In this document: piece after piece, positions 7,090 through 13,673 of the stretch
Layout of the letters: the number at the start of each line of letters is the position of its first letter
Numbering within the stretch: the first letter of the stretch is position 1
Assembly (NCBI GenBank): GCA_900769345.1
Contig: CAAGGJ010000008.1
Location: 1 to 17,090, forward strand
Length of the DNA: 17,090 bases
Direction of reading: 5' to 3'
Source of the DNA: Bacteroidales bacterium
GTDB lineage: Bacteria; Bacteroidota; Bacteroidia; Bacteroidales; Muribaculaceae
The notes under the pieces: generated by a model
Seen by the model: only the letters and a program-made list of their open reading frames with translations
Databases searched by the model: none
Told to the model about the DNA's origin: nothing
Translations under genes and position numbers: made by a program

Positions 7090-7515
7090 TTAGGCGCGAT
7101 GAGCGCTTTTCCGTTCGCGCATAATGCGATAGAGGAGTTTGTAGGCATAGGCTTCGCTAATGAAGAAGCGCGAAGCGTGAGCCGTGGCAAGAGTGCGAGC
7201 AATGGCTTGCGGCAGGGATAGGTAGGGGCGCTTTTGGAGTTGCTGCGTCACCACCGATGCAATCTCGAGCCACATAGCGCGCTGTTCGCGAGCCTTGAGT
7301 GGCACGTCGCCGTGAGTCATATAGTGCAGCATAACGGTGTAGGTGCGGTTGTAGCTAAGGTAATAGAGTGGTCGTCCCGACCAAATGGCACGCTTTATGG
7401 CTTCGCGACGCACAAAAGGGCGCTTGCTTTGCAGCATCTCTGCCGCCACCTTGCGATAAACCTCCAGAAATTCTTTGTCGCGCATTTTGCGCATTTGAGT
7501 TTTTGTGTTTTTCAT
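7090..7515 (-). CDS. hypothetical basic protein, 141 residues
   Basis: I do not recognise this protein. It is strongly basic and predicted helical, starting MKNTKTQMRKMRDKEFLEVY and holding a FVRREAIKRAIWSGRPLYYL stretch (34-52), a central YNRTYTVMLHYMTHG (55-69) and a C-terminal ASRFFISEAYAYKLLYRIMRE (114-134). The charge suggests nucleic-acid or phosphate-polymer binding, which is inference only. Met11 (MRDKEF) is an alternative start. A good Bacteroidetes promoter lies about 105-135 bp upstream, with repeated sequences that could be an operator. It is followed after 61 bp by the 146-residue gene. Confidence 0.6.
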   Translation of the reverse strand: MKNTKTQMRKMRDKEFLEVYRKVAAEMLQSKRPFVRREAIKRAIWSGRPLYYLSYNRTYTVMLHYMTHGDVPLKAREQRAMWLEIASVVTQQLQKRPYLSLPQAIARTLATAHASRFFISEAYAYKLLYRIMRERKSAHRA

Positions 7516-7618
7516 GATTCTATCGTCTAATCGTTTTTTTAGGTTAAAGTAGGGGTTGATTGTGTGGTAATCGTCATAATAGTGTGTGTAGTTAAGTTCG
7601 TTATTCCGATTACCGATG

Positions 7619-7650
7619 CAAAGTTAATGCGTCAAAGGGTAAAATGCAAA
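7619..7650 (-). promoter_or_regulatory. promoter of the two small hypothetical genes
   Basis: Minus strand: TTTG (7647-7650), 20 bp, then TAACTTTG (7619-7626), a good match to the Bacteroidetes consensus. The leader to the ATG at 7515 is about 100 nt. An AGGGTAAAAT repeat (7636-7645) falls inside the spacer. Confidence 0.6.
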
Positions 7651-7670
7651 TTATTTAGGGTAAAATTACC
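7636..7670. promoter_or_regulatory. candidate operator: repeated AGGGTAAAAT plus inverted GGTAA/TTACC
   Basis: AGGGTAAAAT occurs at 7636-7645 and 7657-7666, 21 bp apart (two helical turns). The second copy overlaps the inverted repeat GGTAA-aa-TTACC (7659-7670). The first copy sits between the -33 and -7 boxes of the minus-strand promoter, a usual place for a repressor site. No regulator is identified. Confidence 0.35.
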
Positions 7671-7742
7671 TTAAATTTTTAATTTTGCCATTTATTTGAT
7701 CAGAAAAGGGTAGCGAAATACTAAAAGATATTATATAAAAGT

Positions 7743-7750
7743 TATATTTG
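7743..7750 (+). promoter_or_regulatory. -7 box candidate for the GH2 gene
   Basis: TATATTTG matches TAnnTTTG and would start transcription about 94 nt before the ATG at 7848. A second match, TAATTTTG (7680-7687), lies further upstream. Neither has a clear TTTG at 19-21 bp. Nothing else gene-like is seen in 7516-7847, which is AT-rich. Confidence 0.4.
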
Positions 7751-7847
7751 TAACAGAGAAGCAAAAGATACGGCGAAATAGTAATCGCCTGCCATAGAAA
7801 CATCTACAAATTAACAAAAAACATAAACACCCCAAAAACGAACAGAG

Positions 7848-9680
7848 ATGAATAATATCAAGAAAAGGCTGATTGCATCGTTGGCAATGGTGACGATGAT
7901 TACAGCAGCGATGAGCGCACAGTATGCACCTGCGGGCGACAAAATCAAGACCAAATGGGCAGAAACCATCGATGTGAATAATGTATGGGCAGAATATCCG
8001 CGCCCAATAATGCAGCGTGATGCGTGGCAGAACCTCAACGGCTTGTGGCAATATGCCATCACCAATCGCGGAGCTGCAGCACCGAGCGCCTACGATGGCG
8101 AGATATTGGTGCCGTTCTGCATTGAGTCGAGCCTTTCGGGCGTGGGCAAACGCGTGGATATAAACCAAGAATTGTGGTATCGACGCAGTTTCACAGTGCC
8201 AAAATCGTGGAAAGGCAGCAATGTGATGCTCAACTTCGGTGCGGTAGATTGGCGAGCCGATGTGTGGGTTAATGGCATCAAGGTAGGCAGCCACACCGGC
8301 GGTTACACAGCATTTGGCTTCGACATCACGGCAGCGCTCAATGCAGGTGGTGAAAATGTGATAGATGTGCGCGTGTACGACGGCATCGACAGCGGCTATC
8401 AGCCACGCGGCAAGCAAGTGCGCAATCCGAGTGGGATATGGTATACACCGGTGACAGGCATCTGGCAGACCGTATGGTTGGAACCCGTGTCGGCTACACA
8501 TGTGAAGCGCGTGAAGGCTACAGCCGACATCGATAATCACACCATCGACTTTGCTGTAGATGCCACAGGATGCAAGACGGGTACAGTGACCGAGGTGCGC
8601 GTGCTCGAAGGTGCCAAGGTGGTGGCAGAAGGCAAGAGCATCAACGGTTGCTCGATAGTGGTGACAATGCCCGCCGATGCCAAGTTGTGGTCGCCCGACA
8701 GTCCGTATCTATATGATGTGCAAGTGACATTGAAGTCAGGAGGCAAGCAAGTGGATAAGGTGAAGAGTTATGTGGCAATGCGCAAGGTGAGCACCAAGCG
8801 CGATGCCAACGGCATAGTGCGTATGCAACTCAACAATGCCGACCTCTTTAACTTCGGACCACTCGACCAAGGATGGTGGCCCGACGGACTTTACACCGCA
8901 CCGAGCTACGAAGCCCTCATCTACGACCTCGATAAGACCAAAGAATGGGGATTTAACATGATACGCAAGCATGTGAAAGTGGAACCCGAATTGTGGTACA
9001 GTTATTGCGACAAGATAGGTATCTTGGTGTGGCAAGATATGCCGAGCGGCGACCGCAATCCAGTGTGGCAGATGCATCAGTATTTCGAAGCCGAAGAAAT
9101 GGTGCGCAGCGAAGAGAGCGAAGTCAACTATCGCAAGGAGTGGCAAGAAATAGTAGAGCAGTTCTCAACCCATCCGTGCATCAATGTGTGGGTGCCATTC
9201 AACGAAGCATGGGGACAATTTAAATGCCCGGAAATAGCAGCATGGACCAAGAAGATGGACCCCACACGCCTGGTAAATCCTGCCAGCGGCGGTAACTTCT
9301 ACACTTGTGGCGATATCATCGACCTCCACAACTATCCCGGACCGGCAATGTATCTCTACGATGCACAACGCGTGAATGTGCTTGGCGAATATGGTGGCAT
9401 CGGTTATCCCGTTAAGGACCATTTGTGGAACGACCAAAACAACTGGGGTTATGTGAAGTTCAACTCATCGAAGGAGGTAACCGACCAGTATGAAGAATAT
9501 GCCATGCAGTTGCTCAACTTGGTGTCACGCGGCTTCTCGGCAGCAGTATATACCCAAACCACCGATGTGGAGATGGAAGTGAATGGCTTCATGACCTACG
9601 ACCGCAAGGTGATAAAGATGGACGAAGAGCGCATACGTGCTATCAATCAGAAGTTGGTGCACAGCTTGGATAAGAAATAA
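7848..9680 (+). CDS. exported glycoside hydrolase family 2 enzyme
   Basis: A 610-residue protein with a signal peptide (KKR, hydrophobic LIASLAMVTMITAA, likely cleavage after AMSA at 24). Domains follow the GH2 order: jelly-roll sugar-binding domain (about 45-210, with NLNGLWQYA, YRRSFTVP, VDWRADVWVNG and HTGGYTAFGFDIT), immunoglobulin-like domain (about 215-310, with LWSPDSPYLYDVQV) and TIM barrel (about 325-600). The acid/base is E453 in WVPFNEAWGQ and the nucleophile E514 in LGEYGG; both are expected GH2 positions. GH2 covers beta-galactosidase, beta-glucuronidase, beta-mannosidase and others. I cannot assign the substrate by sight. At about 600 residues it lacks the extra C-terminal domains of LacZ-type enzymes. 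It is monocistronic by position: a divergent gene lies upstream, and a 9-bp repeat array and a convergent gene lie downstream. It could trim glycans exposed by the PNGase, but they are separate transcripts. Confidence 0.9.
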   Translation: MNNIKKRLIASLAMVTMITAAMSAQYAPAGDKIKTKWAETIDVNNVWAEYPRPIMQRDAWQNLNGLWQYAITNRGAAAPSAYDGEILVPFCIESSLSGVGKRVDINQELWYRRSFTVPKSWKGSNVMLNFGAVDWRADVWVNGIKVGSHTGGYTAFGFDITAALNAGGENVIDVRVYDGIDSGYQPRGKQVRNPSGIWYTPVTGIWQTVWLEPVSATHVKRVKATADIDNHTIDFAVDATGCKTGTVTEVRVLEGAKVVAEGKSINGCSIVVTMPADAKLWSPDSPYLYDVQVTLKSGGKQVDKVKSYVAMRKVSTKRDANGIVRMQLNNADLFNFGPLDQGWWPDGLYTAPSYEALIYDLDKTKEWGFNMIRKHVKVEPELWYSYCDKIGILVWQDMPSGDRNPVWQMHQYFEAEEMVRSEESEVNYRKEWQEIVEQFSTHPCINVWVPFNEAWGQFKCPEIAAWTKKMDPTRLVNPASGGNFYTCGDIIDLHNYPGPAMYLYDAQRVNVLGEYGGIGYPVKDHLWNDQNNWGYVKFNSSKEVTDQYEEYAMQLLNLVSRGFSAAVYTQTTDVEMEVNGFMTYDRKVIKMDEERIRAINQKLVHSLDKK

Positions 9681-9700
9681 CCACTAATGGCGTCAGAGCA

Positions 9701-9763
9701 GTCGGACTTGTCGGACTTGTCGGACAGGTCTGACATGTCTGATAGGTCTTACTTGTCCGGCGG
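9701..9763. repeat. GTCGGACNN 9-bp tandem array, copy 2 (7 units)
   Basis: Seven 9-bp units, three perfect GTCGGACNN followed by four increasingly drifted (GTCTGACAT, GTCTGATAG, GTCTTACTT, GTCCGGCGG). The array fills most of the 89-bp gap between the convergent GH2 and SDR genes and ends 6 bp before the SDR stop codon. As in copy 1 there are seven units and an in-frame ATGGCG shortly upstream (9687). No conventional terminator is seen here for either gene. Confidence 0.85.
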
Positions 9764-9769
9764 GTTGGA

Positions 9770-10603
9770 TTATTTCACTTTCTCCTTGTTGAGGATGCGG
9801 AGAGTGTTGTTGAGCAGATTGACGAAGGTGTCTTTGTCCTTGAGGATAGAAACCACGCGTTTGGTGTCGTCGCCGTGGAAGATGAGACCCGATTCGGTGG
9901 CTTCGAGCGCCTTGAGAGTGGATTGAGCGCCCTCCGATGGAGAGCTAATCATAGGACGGAACACCACATCGGCAATTCGGTCGAACCAGCGGTTGAGCGT
10001 AATCATATTGGTGTTTACGATACCCGGATCGGCACATTCCACGAGGATACCCGATGTTTTGAGCACTGTGGTGAGATAAATGGCAAACAAGGTGATGGCG
10101 AGTTTGCTGCGACCGTAGGTGCCGAGTTGCGAGAAATTGCTCTCGTAGGGGAATTGTTCGGGGATACGGCTTACCAATCGAGTGAGCGAAGTGGTGAACA
10201 CGATTCTGCCGCCAATCTCGATGAGAGGAGCGGTGAGAATGCTGAGCAAAGCAGTGCTAAGATAGTTGACTTGCACAGCCTGTTCGAATCCGTCGGCGGT
10301 AATCTGGCTATTTCGAGTCATTACGCCGGCATTGTTGATGAGGGCAGCCACTGGGCGGTTAAGTTCCTTGAGGTCAGCTACAAACGAGCGTACGCCGTCG
10401 AACGAAGCGAGGTCGAGTTTGAGCACCGAGATATCTTCGTTGCCGGTTTTTGCTATTATTTCGCGAGCGAAAATAGCTGCAGCATTCACATTACGGCAAG
10501 CCAATACCAAGGGTTTGCCTTCGAGGGCGAGAGCCACCGAAACAGCTCTACCGAGACCACCGGTAGCGCCGGTGATTATGTAAAGAGAATCGTTTTGTGC
10601 CAT
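9770..10603 (-). CDS. short-chain dehydrogenase/reductase (retinol-dehydrogenase-like)
   Basis: A 277-residue NAD(P)-dependent oxidoreductase of the SDR family. It has the Rossmann glycine motif TGATGGLG (11-18), D64 in LDL, NNAG (90-93), catalytic S139 (FTTS), and Y163/K167 in TYGRSK. After the glycine motif comes LVLACRN, with Arg37 where NADP-preferring SDRs often carry a base; cofactor choice is inference. The overall look, with ADPGIVNTNM (191-200) after the active site, is of the retinol dehydrogenase / WW-oxidoreductase group, which act on hydrophobic alcohols and ketones. It is the last gene of the four-gene block, starting 3 bp after the stop of the second SDR. In this setting a hydroxysteroid dehydrogenase role is plausible but unproven. 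Confidence 0.85.
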   Translation of the reverse strand: MAQNDSLYIITGATGGLGRAVSVALALEGKPLVLACRNVNAAAIFAREIIAKTGNEDISVLKLDLASFDGVRSFVADLKELNRPVAALINNAGVMTRNSQITADGFEQAVQVNYLSTALLSILTAPLIEIGGRIVFTTSLTRLVSRIPEQFPYESNFSQLGTYGRSKLAITLFAIYLTTVLKTSGILVECADPGIVNTNMITLNRWFDRIADVVFRPMISSPSEGAQSTLKALEATESGLIFHGDDTKRVVSILKDKDTFVNLLNNTLRILNKEKVK

Positions 10604-10606
10604 AAT

Positions 10607-11425
10607 CTATTTATTATCGAGCATTTTATGTTTCACAATCAGTCGTATTCTGTCAGGTAACAAAGATACAAATAAAATTGCTAATCGGTTAATAAAACCA
10701 TTAATATATTGTTTTTTGTGAGCAAACATACGTCGGAGGGCACCTTTGACGAATGCTTCGGGTGTGGCGAGGGCGCCCAGACGCACGCCGAGTCGCTGCA
10801 GATTACGCGGCAAGCCGAAGAGGTCGGTGGCTATACCGCCCGGGCAAGCCACGGTGACGCCCACACCGCTTTCTTTGAGTTCGAGGTGGAGTGTTCGCGA
10901 AAACACGCGAATGTAGCTTTTGGTGGCGGCATACATGCCGATGCCCGGCATAGGCATCCAGCACGACATCGACGACATGTTGAGGATATATCCCTGGCGT
11001 CGGCGCTTCATCTCGCTGCCGAAGCGCAGGCAAAGCAGTGTGGTAGTGCGCATGTGCAAGTCGACGAAAAGGCTTATACGCTCAGGAGTGGTGGCTGTGA
11101 TTTCTTTGAAGTCGAAAATTCCCGCATTGTTGATGAGAATATCCACCACAATGCCGTTGTTGAGGCAGAAATTGAATATTTCGTCGGCGGCATCATGCTC
11201 CGAGAGGTCGCGATAGTGCGCCCAGAATCGTTGTTCGGGATGCTCTTTGGCGAGAGCGTCGCGAGCAGCGGCGAGTTGCTCCATCTGGTTGCTGATCATC
11301 AATATATTTATGCCCATCGAGGCGAGTTGGCGGCAAAATTCGAGACCGATTCCGCTTGAGGCACCGGTGACGAGCGCCGTCATCATGGCATCGGAGTGGG
11401 CTATCAGTTTCTGATTACTCTGCAT
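10607..11425 (-). CDS. short-chain dehydrogenase (hydroxysteroid-dehydrogenase type)
   Basis: A 272-residue classical SDR: TGASSGIG (20-27), NNAG (99-102), catalytic S152 (NMSSMS), Y165 and K169 in MYAATKS, and CPGGIATDLF (194-203) after the active site. The C-terminal stretch FINRLAILFVSLLPDRIRLI (244-263) is hydrophobic and probably touches the membrane, as in SDRs that reduce lipids and steroids. The ATG at 11425 overlaps the 3' end of the flavoenzyme gene by 11 bp (frame +1), a sign of coupled translation. Met14 or Met15, just before TALVTGASSG, are alternative starts. It is the third gene of the block; a 3-keto or other steroid-ketone reductase function is inference from the neighbours. 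Confidence 0.86.
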   Translation of the reverse strand: MQSNQKLIAHSDAMMTALVTGASSGIGLEFCRQLASMGINILMISNQMEQLAAARDALAKEHPEQRFWAHYRDLSEHDAADEIFNFCLNNGIVVDILINNAGIFDFKEITATTPERISLFVDLHMRTTTLLCLRFGSEMKRRRQGYILNMSSMSCWMPMPGIGMYAATKSYIRVFSRTLHLELKESGVGVTVACPGGIATDLFGLPRNLQRLGVRLGALATPEAFVKGALRRMFAHKKQYINGFINRLAILFVSLLPDRIRLIVKHKMLDNK

Positions 11426-12662
11426 TGCGGCGTTTGATTTTTTCTATCTCCTTCACTATGTTTTTAGGCAAGTCGGTGCAGTGCTGATGACACTTCATAT
11501 CGATGGAGTACATGCGAGCGATGCAGTAGTTGGTGTGGTCGCAACCGCATCGTTCTTCGCCCTGCGCCATTCGATTGACGAAGTCGGGTTCGTTGACCAA
11601 TGCGCGAGCCATCTGCACGGCGGCGAAACCACTGTGAAGCACCTTTTCGATGCCCGAACGCGACACGCAACCGCCCACATAGATGAGCGGCAGTTTCACA
11701 TTGCGGCGCACCTCGAGGGCATCGTCGAGGAAATACAGGTCTTTATAAGGCTCATTCTTGATGAGGAGTTTTCCACCGCCGCAGCGCACGCCATATTTCA
11801 GCCACCAGCAGTCCATATATTCGGTCATGCTCTGCAGAGGCATGCTACCGCGCATCACATACATAGGAGCTTTGCTCACAAATCCCCCACTGAGCACCAG
11901 TCCGTCCACGCCCAGGCGTTCGAGTTCTTGAGCTATGACGATGCCTTCGGGCAAGTCGTTACCGCCCTTAAAGCCGTCGCGCATATTGGTTTTGACCACC
12001 ACGGCAATCTCGCCGTTGGCAGCCTTTAGCACCTCCTCGATGCATAGGCGCATAAAGTCCATGCGATGCTGCAAGTCGCCGCCCCATTTGTCGCGGCGAT
12101 GATTGGTGTAAGGCGAGAGGAATTGGCTAATCAGGTAGCCGTGGCCGGCGTGAATCTCCACGCAGTCGAATCCCGCTTCCTTAGCGAGGCGAGTGGCATT
12201 GCCAAACTCCACAGCCATTTGCAGTATTTCGTCCTCGCGCATACCTCGCACTATAGTGGGCGAGTAGAGGTTGAAACCCGTGCTTGCCGAGATAGGAATC
12301 TGCCCTGCAGTGCTTGGGTGCGACATATTACCGCAGTGCCCGAGCTGAATCGAAGCCTTGGCGCCGGTGCTGTGGATGTCGTCGGTGAGACGGCGCAGGT
12401 CAGCCACTATCTCAGGGCGCATCCAGAGTTGTTTTTCGAACGACAAACCGCTGCGAGTGACCGCCGCATAGGCTATAGTGGTCATACCGATGCCGCCACG
12501 CGCCACCGACATGTGATAATCGTAGAGTTGAGGTCCGGGACTGTTGTTCGGGCACATATCCTCGAATGCAGCCGAGCGAATAGAACGGTTGCGGAGCTCG
12601 ATAGGTCCTATTTTGACGGGAGTGAAGAGCAATTGCTGCTCAGAGTTTTGAGAGTGGTCCAT
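11415..12662 (-). CDS. NADH:flavin oxidoreductase, Old Yellow Enzyme family
   Basis: A 415-residue FMN TIM-barrel enzyme. LFTPVKIGPIELRNRSIRS (12-30) is the usual N-terminal strand. SIQLGHCG (104-111), HAGHGYLISQFLSPYTNHRR (171-190) with catalytic-pair H171/H174, DKWGG (191-195), KTNMRDG (224-230) and IYVGG (327-331) complete the OYE pattern. The C-terminus carries Cys 372, 374, 380, 391 and 395, reminiscent of the [4Fe-4S] site of 2,4-dienoyl-CoA reductase and the bile-acid enzymes BaiCD/BaiH, but the spacing is not the standard one. The FAD/NAD domain those larger enzymes carry is missing. OYE enzymes reduce activated C=C bonds. Its place 50 bp after a steroid 5-alpha-reductase homologue suggests a 3-oxo-steroid or bile-acid alkene as substrate. 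Confidence 0.87.
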   Translation of the reverse strand: MDHSQNSEQQLLFTPVKIGPIELRNRSIRSAAFEDMCPNNSPGPQLYDYHMSVARGGIGMTTIAYAAVTRSGLSFEKQLWMRPEIVADLRRLTDDIHSTGAKASIQLGHCGNMSHPSTAGQIPISASTGFNLYSPTIVRGMREDEILQMAVEFGNATRLAKEAGFDCVEIHAGHGYLISQFLSPYTNHRRDKWGGDLQHRMDFMRLCIEEVLKAANGEIAVVVKTNMRDGFKGGNDLPEGIVIAQELERLGVDGLVLSGGFVSKAPMYVMRGSMPLQSMTEYMDCWWLKYGVRCGGGKLLIKNEPYKDLYFLDDALEVRRNVKLPLIYVGGCVSRSGIEKVLHSGFAAVQMARALVNEPDFVNRMAQGEERCGCDHTNYCIARMYSIDMKCHQHCTDLPKNIVKEIEKIKRRNAE

Positions 12663-12712
12663 ATTATTTAGCCTGATTAATGATGACTATATAATTTTGT
12701 CTTGAAGCAAAA

Positions 12713-13492
12713 TTAATAGATAAACGGAATCATTCGCTTGAGTTTCAGACGCTTGAATTCGTCGCCAAATTCCTGCTCGTAGCGGTGGTAAATCTTATTG
12801 GCACGCGGTGCGAGGTTGGCGAAAGTCCAGAGGGCAAACACGGCACCGGCAGCCGACCAGGTGAAGATGGCAAATCCCACCCATTCGAGCCACTCGCCGA
12901 AGTAGTTGGCGCACGACACATAGCGATACATGCCACCGCGGGGTATGTAGTGGCGAGTGTCGCCCGGTTTTCGCAGATTGCGTATGATGTAGTCGCTGTT
13001 GAGATTGATGACAAGTCCGATGAAGAACACTATCAATCCGGCTATAAACTGCGGTTTGAACAGCCAGTCGGGGCTATAAGTTCCGGCAGGTGAGAGGTAG
13101 AAAATCCAGCCGCCTTGAATGTAAGCATTGGCGATATTGAACATCCAACCGAATATGATTATTAGCAGCGGCATGCGATTTTTGCCACGCATAAGCAGCG
13201 GAAACACAAAAGTGCGTTGCACATAGTGAATCTGAAACAAGCAGAAGAAGATGAGCGGCACGGCATCGAAAGTGCGCGACGAGCCCCACCAAAGCAAAGT
13301 CATCACCACCACGGTGGGCAGCTCCATAAGCACCCAGCCCAGTTTGTTGTTGACGCTGAGGCCCCATTTCTTGGTGTACATCATGCCATAGCCGGCATTT
13401 ATGAAGTGCAGCGCCACAAACACTATCACGGCGAGCACCGACATCACTATGAGGAGATTATTGAATGACTGAAGACTCGGAAATATGTTCAT
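12713..13492 (-). CDS. steroid 5-alpha-reductase-like membrane protein
   Basis: A 259-residue polytopic membrane protein of the 3-oxo-5-alpha-steroid 4-dehydrogenase family, about the size of human SRD5A2 (254). Helices are seen at about 12-34, 52-70, 77-98, 107-125, 146-166 and 202-228. The C-terminal domain is nearly co-linear with the human enzyme: LNSDYIIRNLRKPGD (164-178), YIPRGGMYRYVSCANYFGEW (182-201), EWVGFAIFTWS (203-213) and terminal IPFIY. E57 in MELP and Y90 in IHYVQRTFVF match human E57 and Y91, which hold the steroid C3 carbonyl. N163, D167, R171 and R174 match the NADPH-contact set. The reaction would be NADPH-dependent reduction of a delta4-3-oxo steroid to the 5-alpha product. 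It is the first gene of the block. The family also contains other membrane ene-reductases, so substrate is inferred. Confidence 0.88.
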   Translation of the reverse strand: MNIFPSLQSFNNLLIVMSVLAVIVFVALHFINAGYGMMYTKKWGLSVNNKLGWVLMELPTVVVMTLLWWGSSRTFDAVPLIFFCLFQIHYVQRTFVFPLLMRGKNRMPLLIIIFGWMFNIANAYIQGGWIFYLSPAGTYSPDWLFKPQFIAGLIVFFIGLVINLNSDYIIRNLRKPGDTRHYIPRGGMYRYVSCANYFGEWLEWVGFAIFTWSAAGAVFALWTFANLAPRANKIYHRYEQEFGDEFKRLKLKRMIPFIY

Positions 13493-13538
13493 AAAAATAT
13501 CGATATTCTGAAGGTTTTAGTAGTTTTGATAAAAATTA

Positions 13539-13557
13539 AAAGCCTCAAAATGGCTTT
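13539..13557 (-). promoter_or_regulatory. leader hairpin upstream of the reductase block
   Basis: Minus strand AAAGCC (13557-13552), a 7-nt loop, GGCTTT (13544-13539), then TAATTTTT. It lies between the predicted transcript start (about 13602) and the ATG at 13492. It could be a weak terminator or attenuator; the stem has only three G-C pairs. Confidence 0.3.
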
Positions 13558-13605
13558 AAAAGGCGGCAATCGGTTTGCGATGGGTGCAAAATGTCGCTAA
13601 CTATG

Positions 13606-13633
13606 CAAAGATAGCAAACTTTTTTGTAGCAAA
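13606..13633 (-). promoter_or_regulatory. promoter candidate for the four-gene reductase block
   Basis: Minus strand TATCTTTG (13606-13613) is a perfect -7 box, identical to the pyrE one. TTTG (13630-13633) precedes it by 16 bp, shorter than normal. The predicted leader is about 110 nt. Confidence 0.5.
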
Positions 13634-13647
13634 AGACAGTGAATCGC

Positions 13648-13671
13648 AAAAAGCACCACTAATGAAGTGAT
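13648..13671 (-). terminator. terminator after the glutaminyl-cyclase-like gene
   Basis: Immediately after the stop codon at 13674, minus-strand ATCACT (13671-13666) pairs with AGTGGT (13660-13655, one wobble) across a 5-nt loop. GC and five T follow (complement of 13648-13652). It separates this gene from the reductase block downstream. Confidence 0.55.
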
Positions 13672-13673
13672 TT

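Noticed and set aside
12708..12715. Internal promoter before the flavoenzyme gene (TAATTTTG on the minus strand)
   Set aside because: The -7 match overlaps the stop codon of the upstream reductase and has no TTTG at 19-21 bp; chance is likely in AT-rich sequence.
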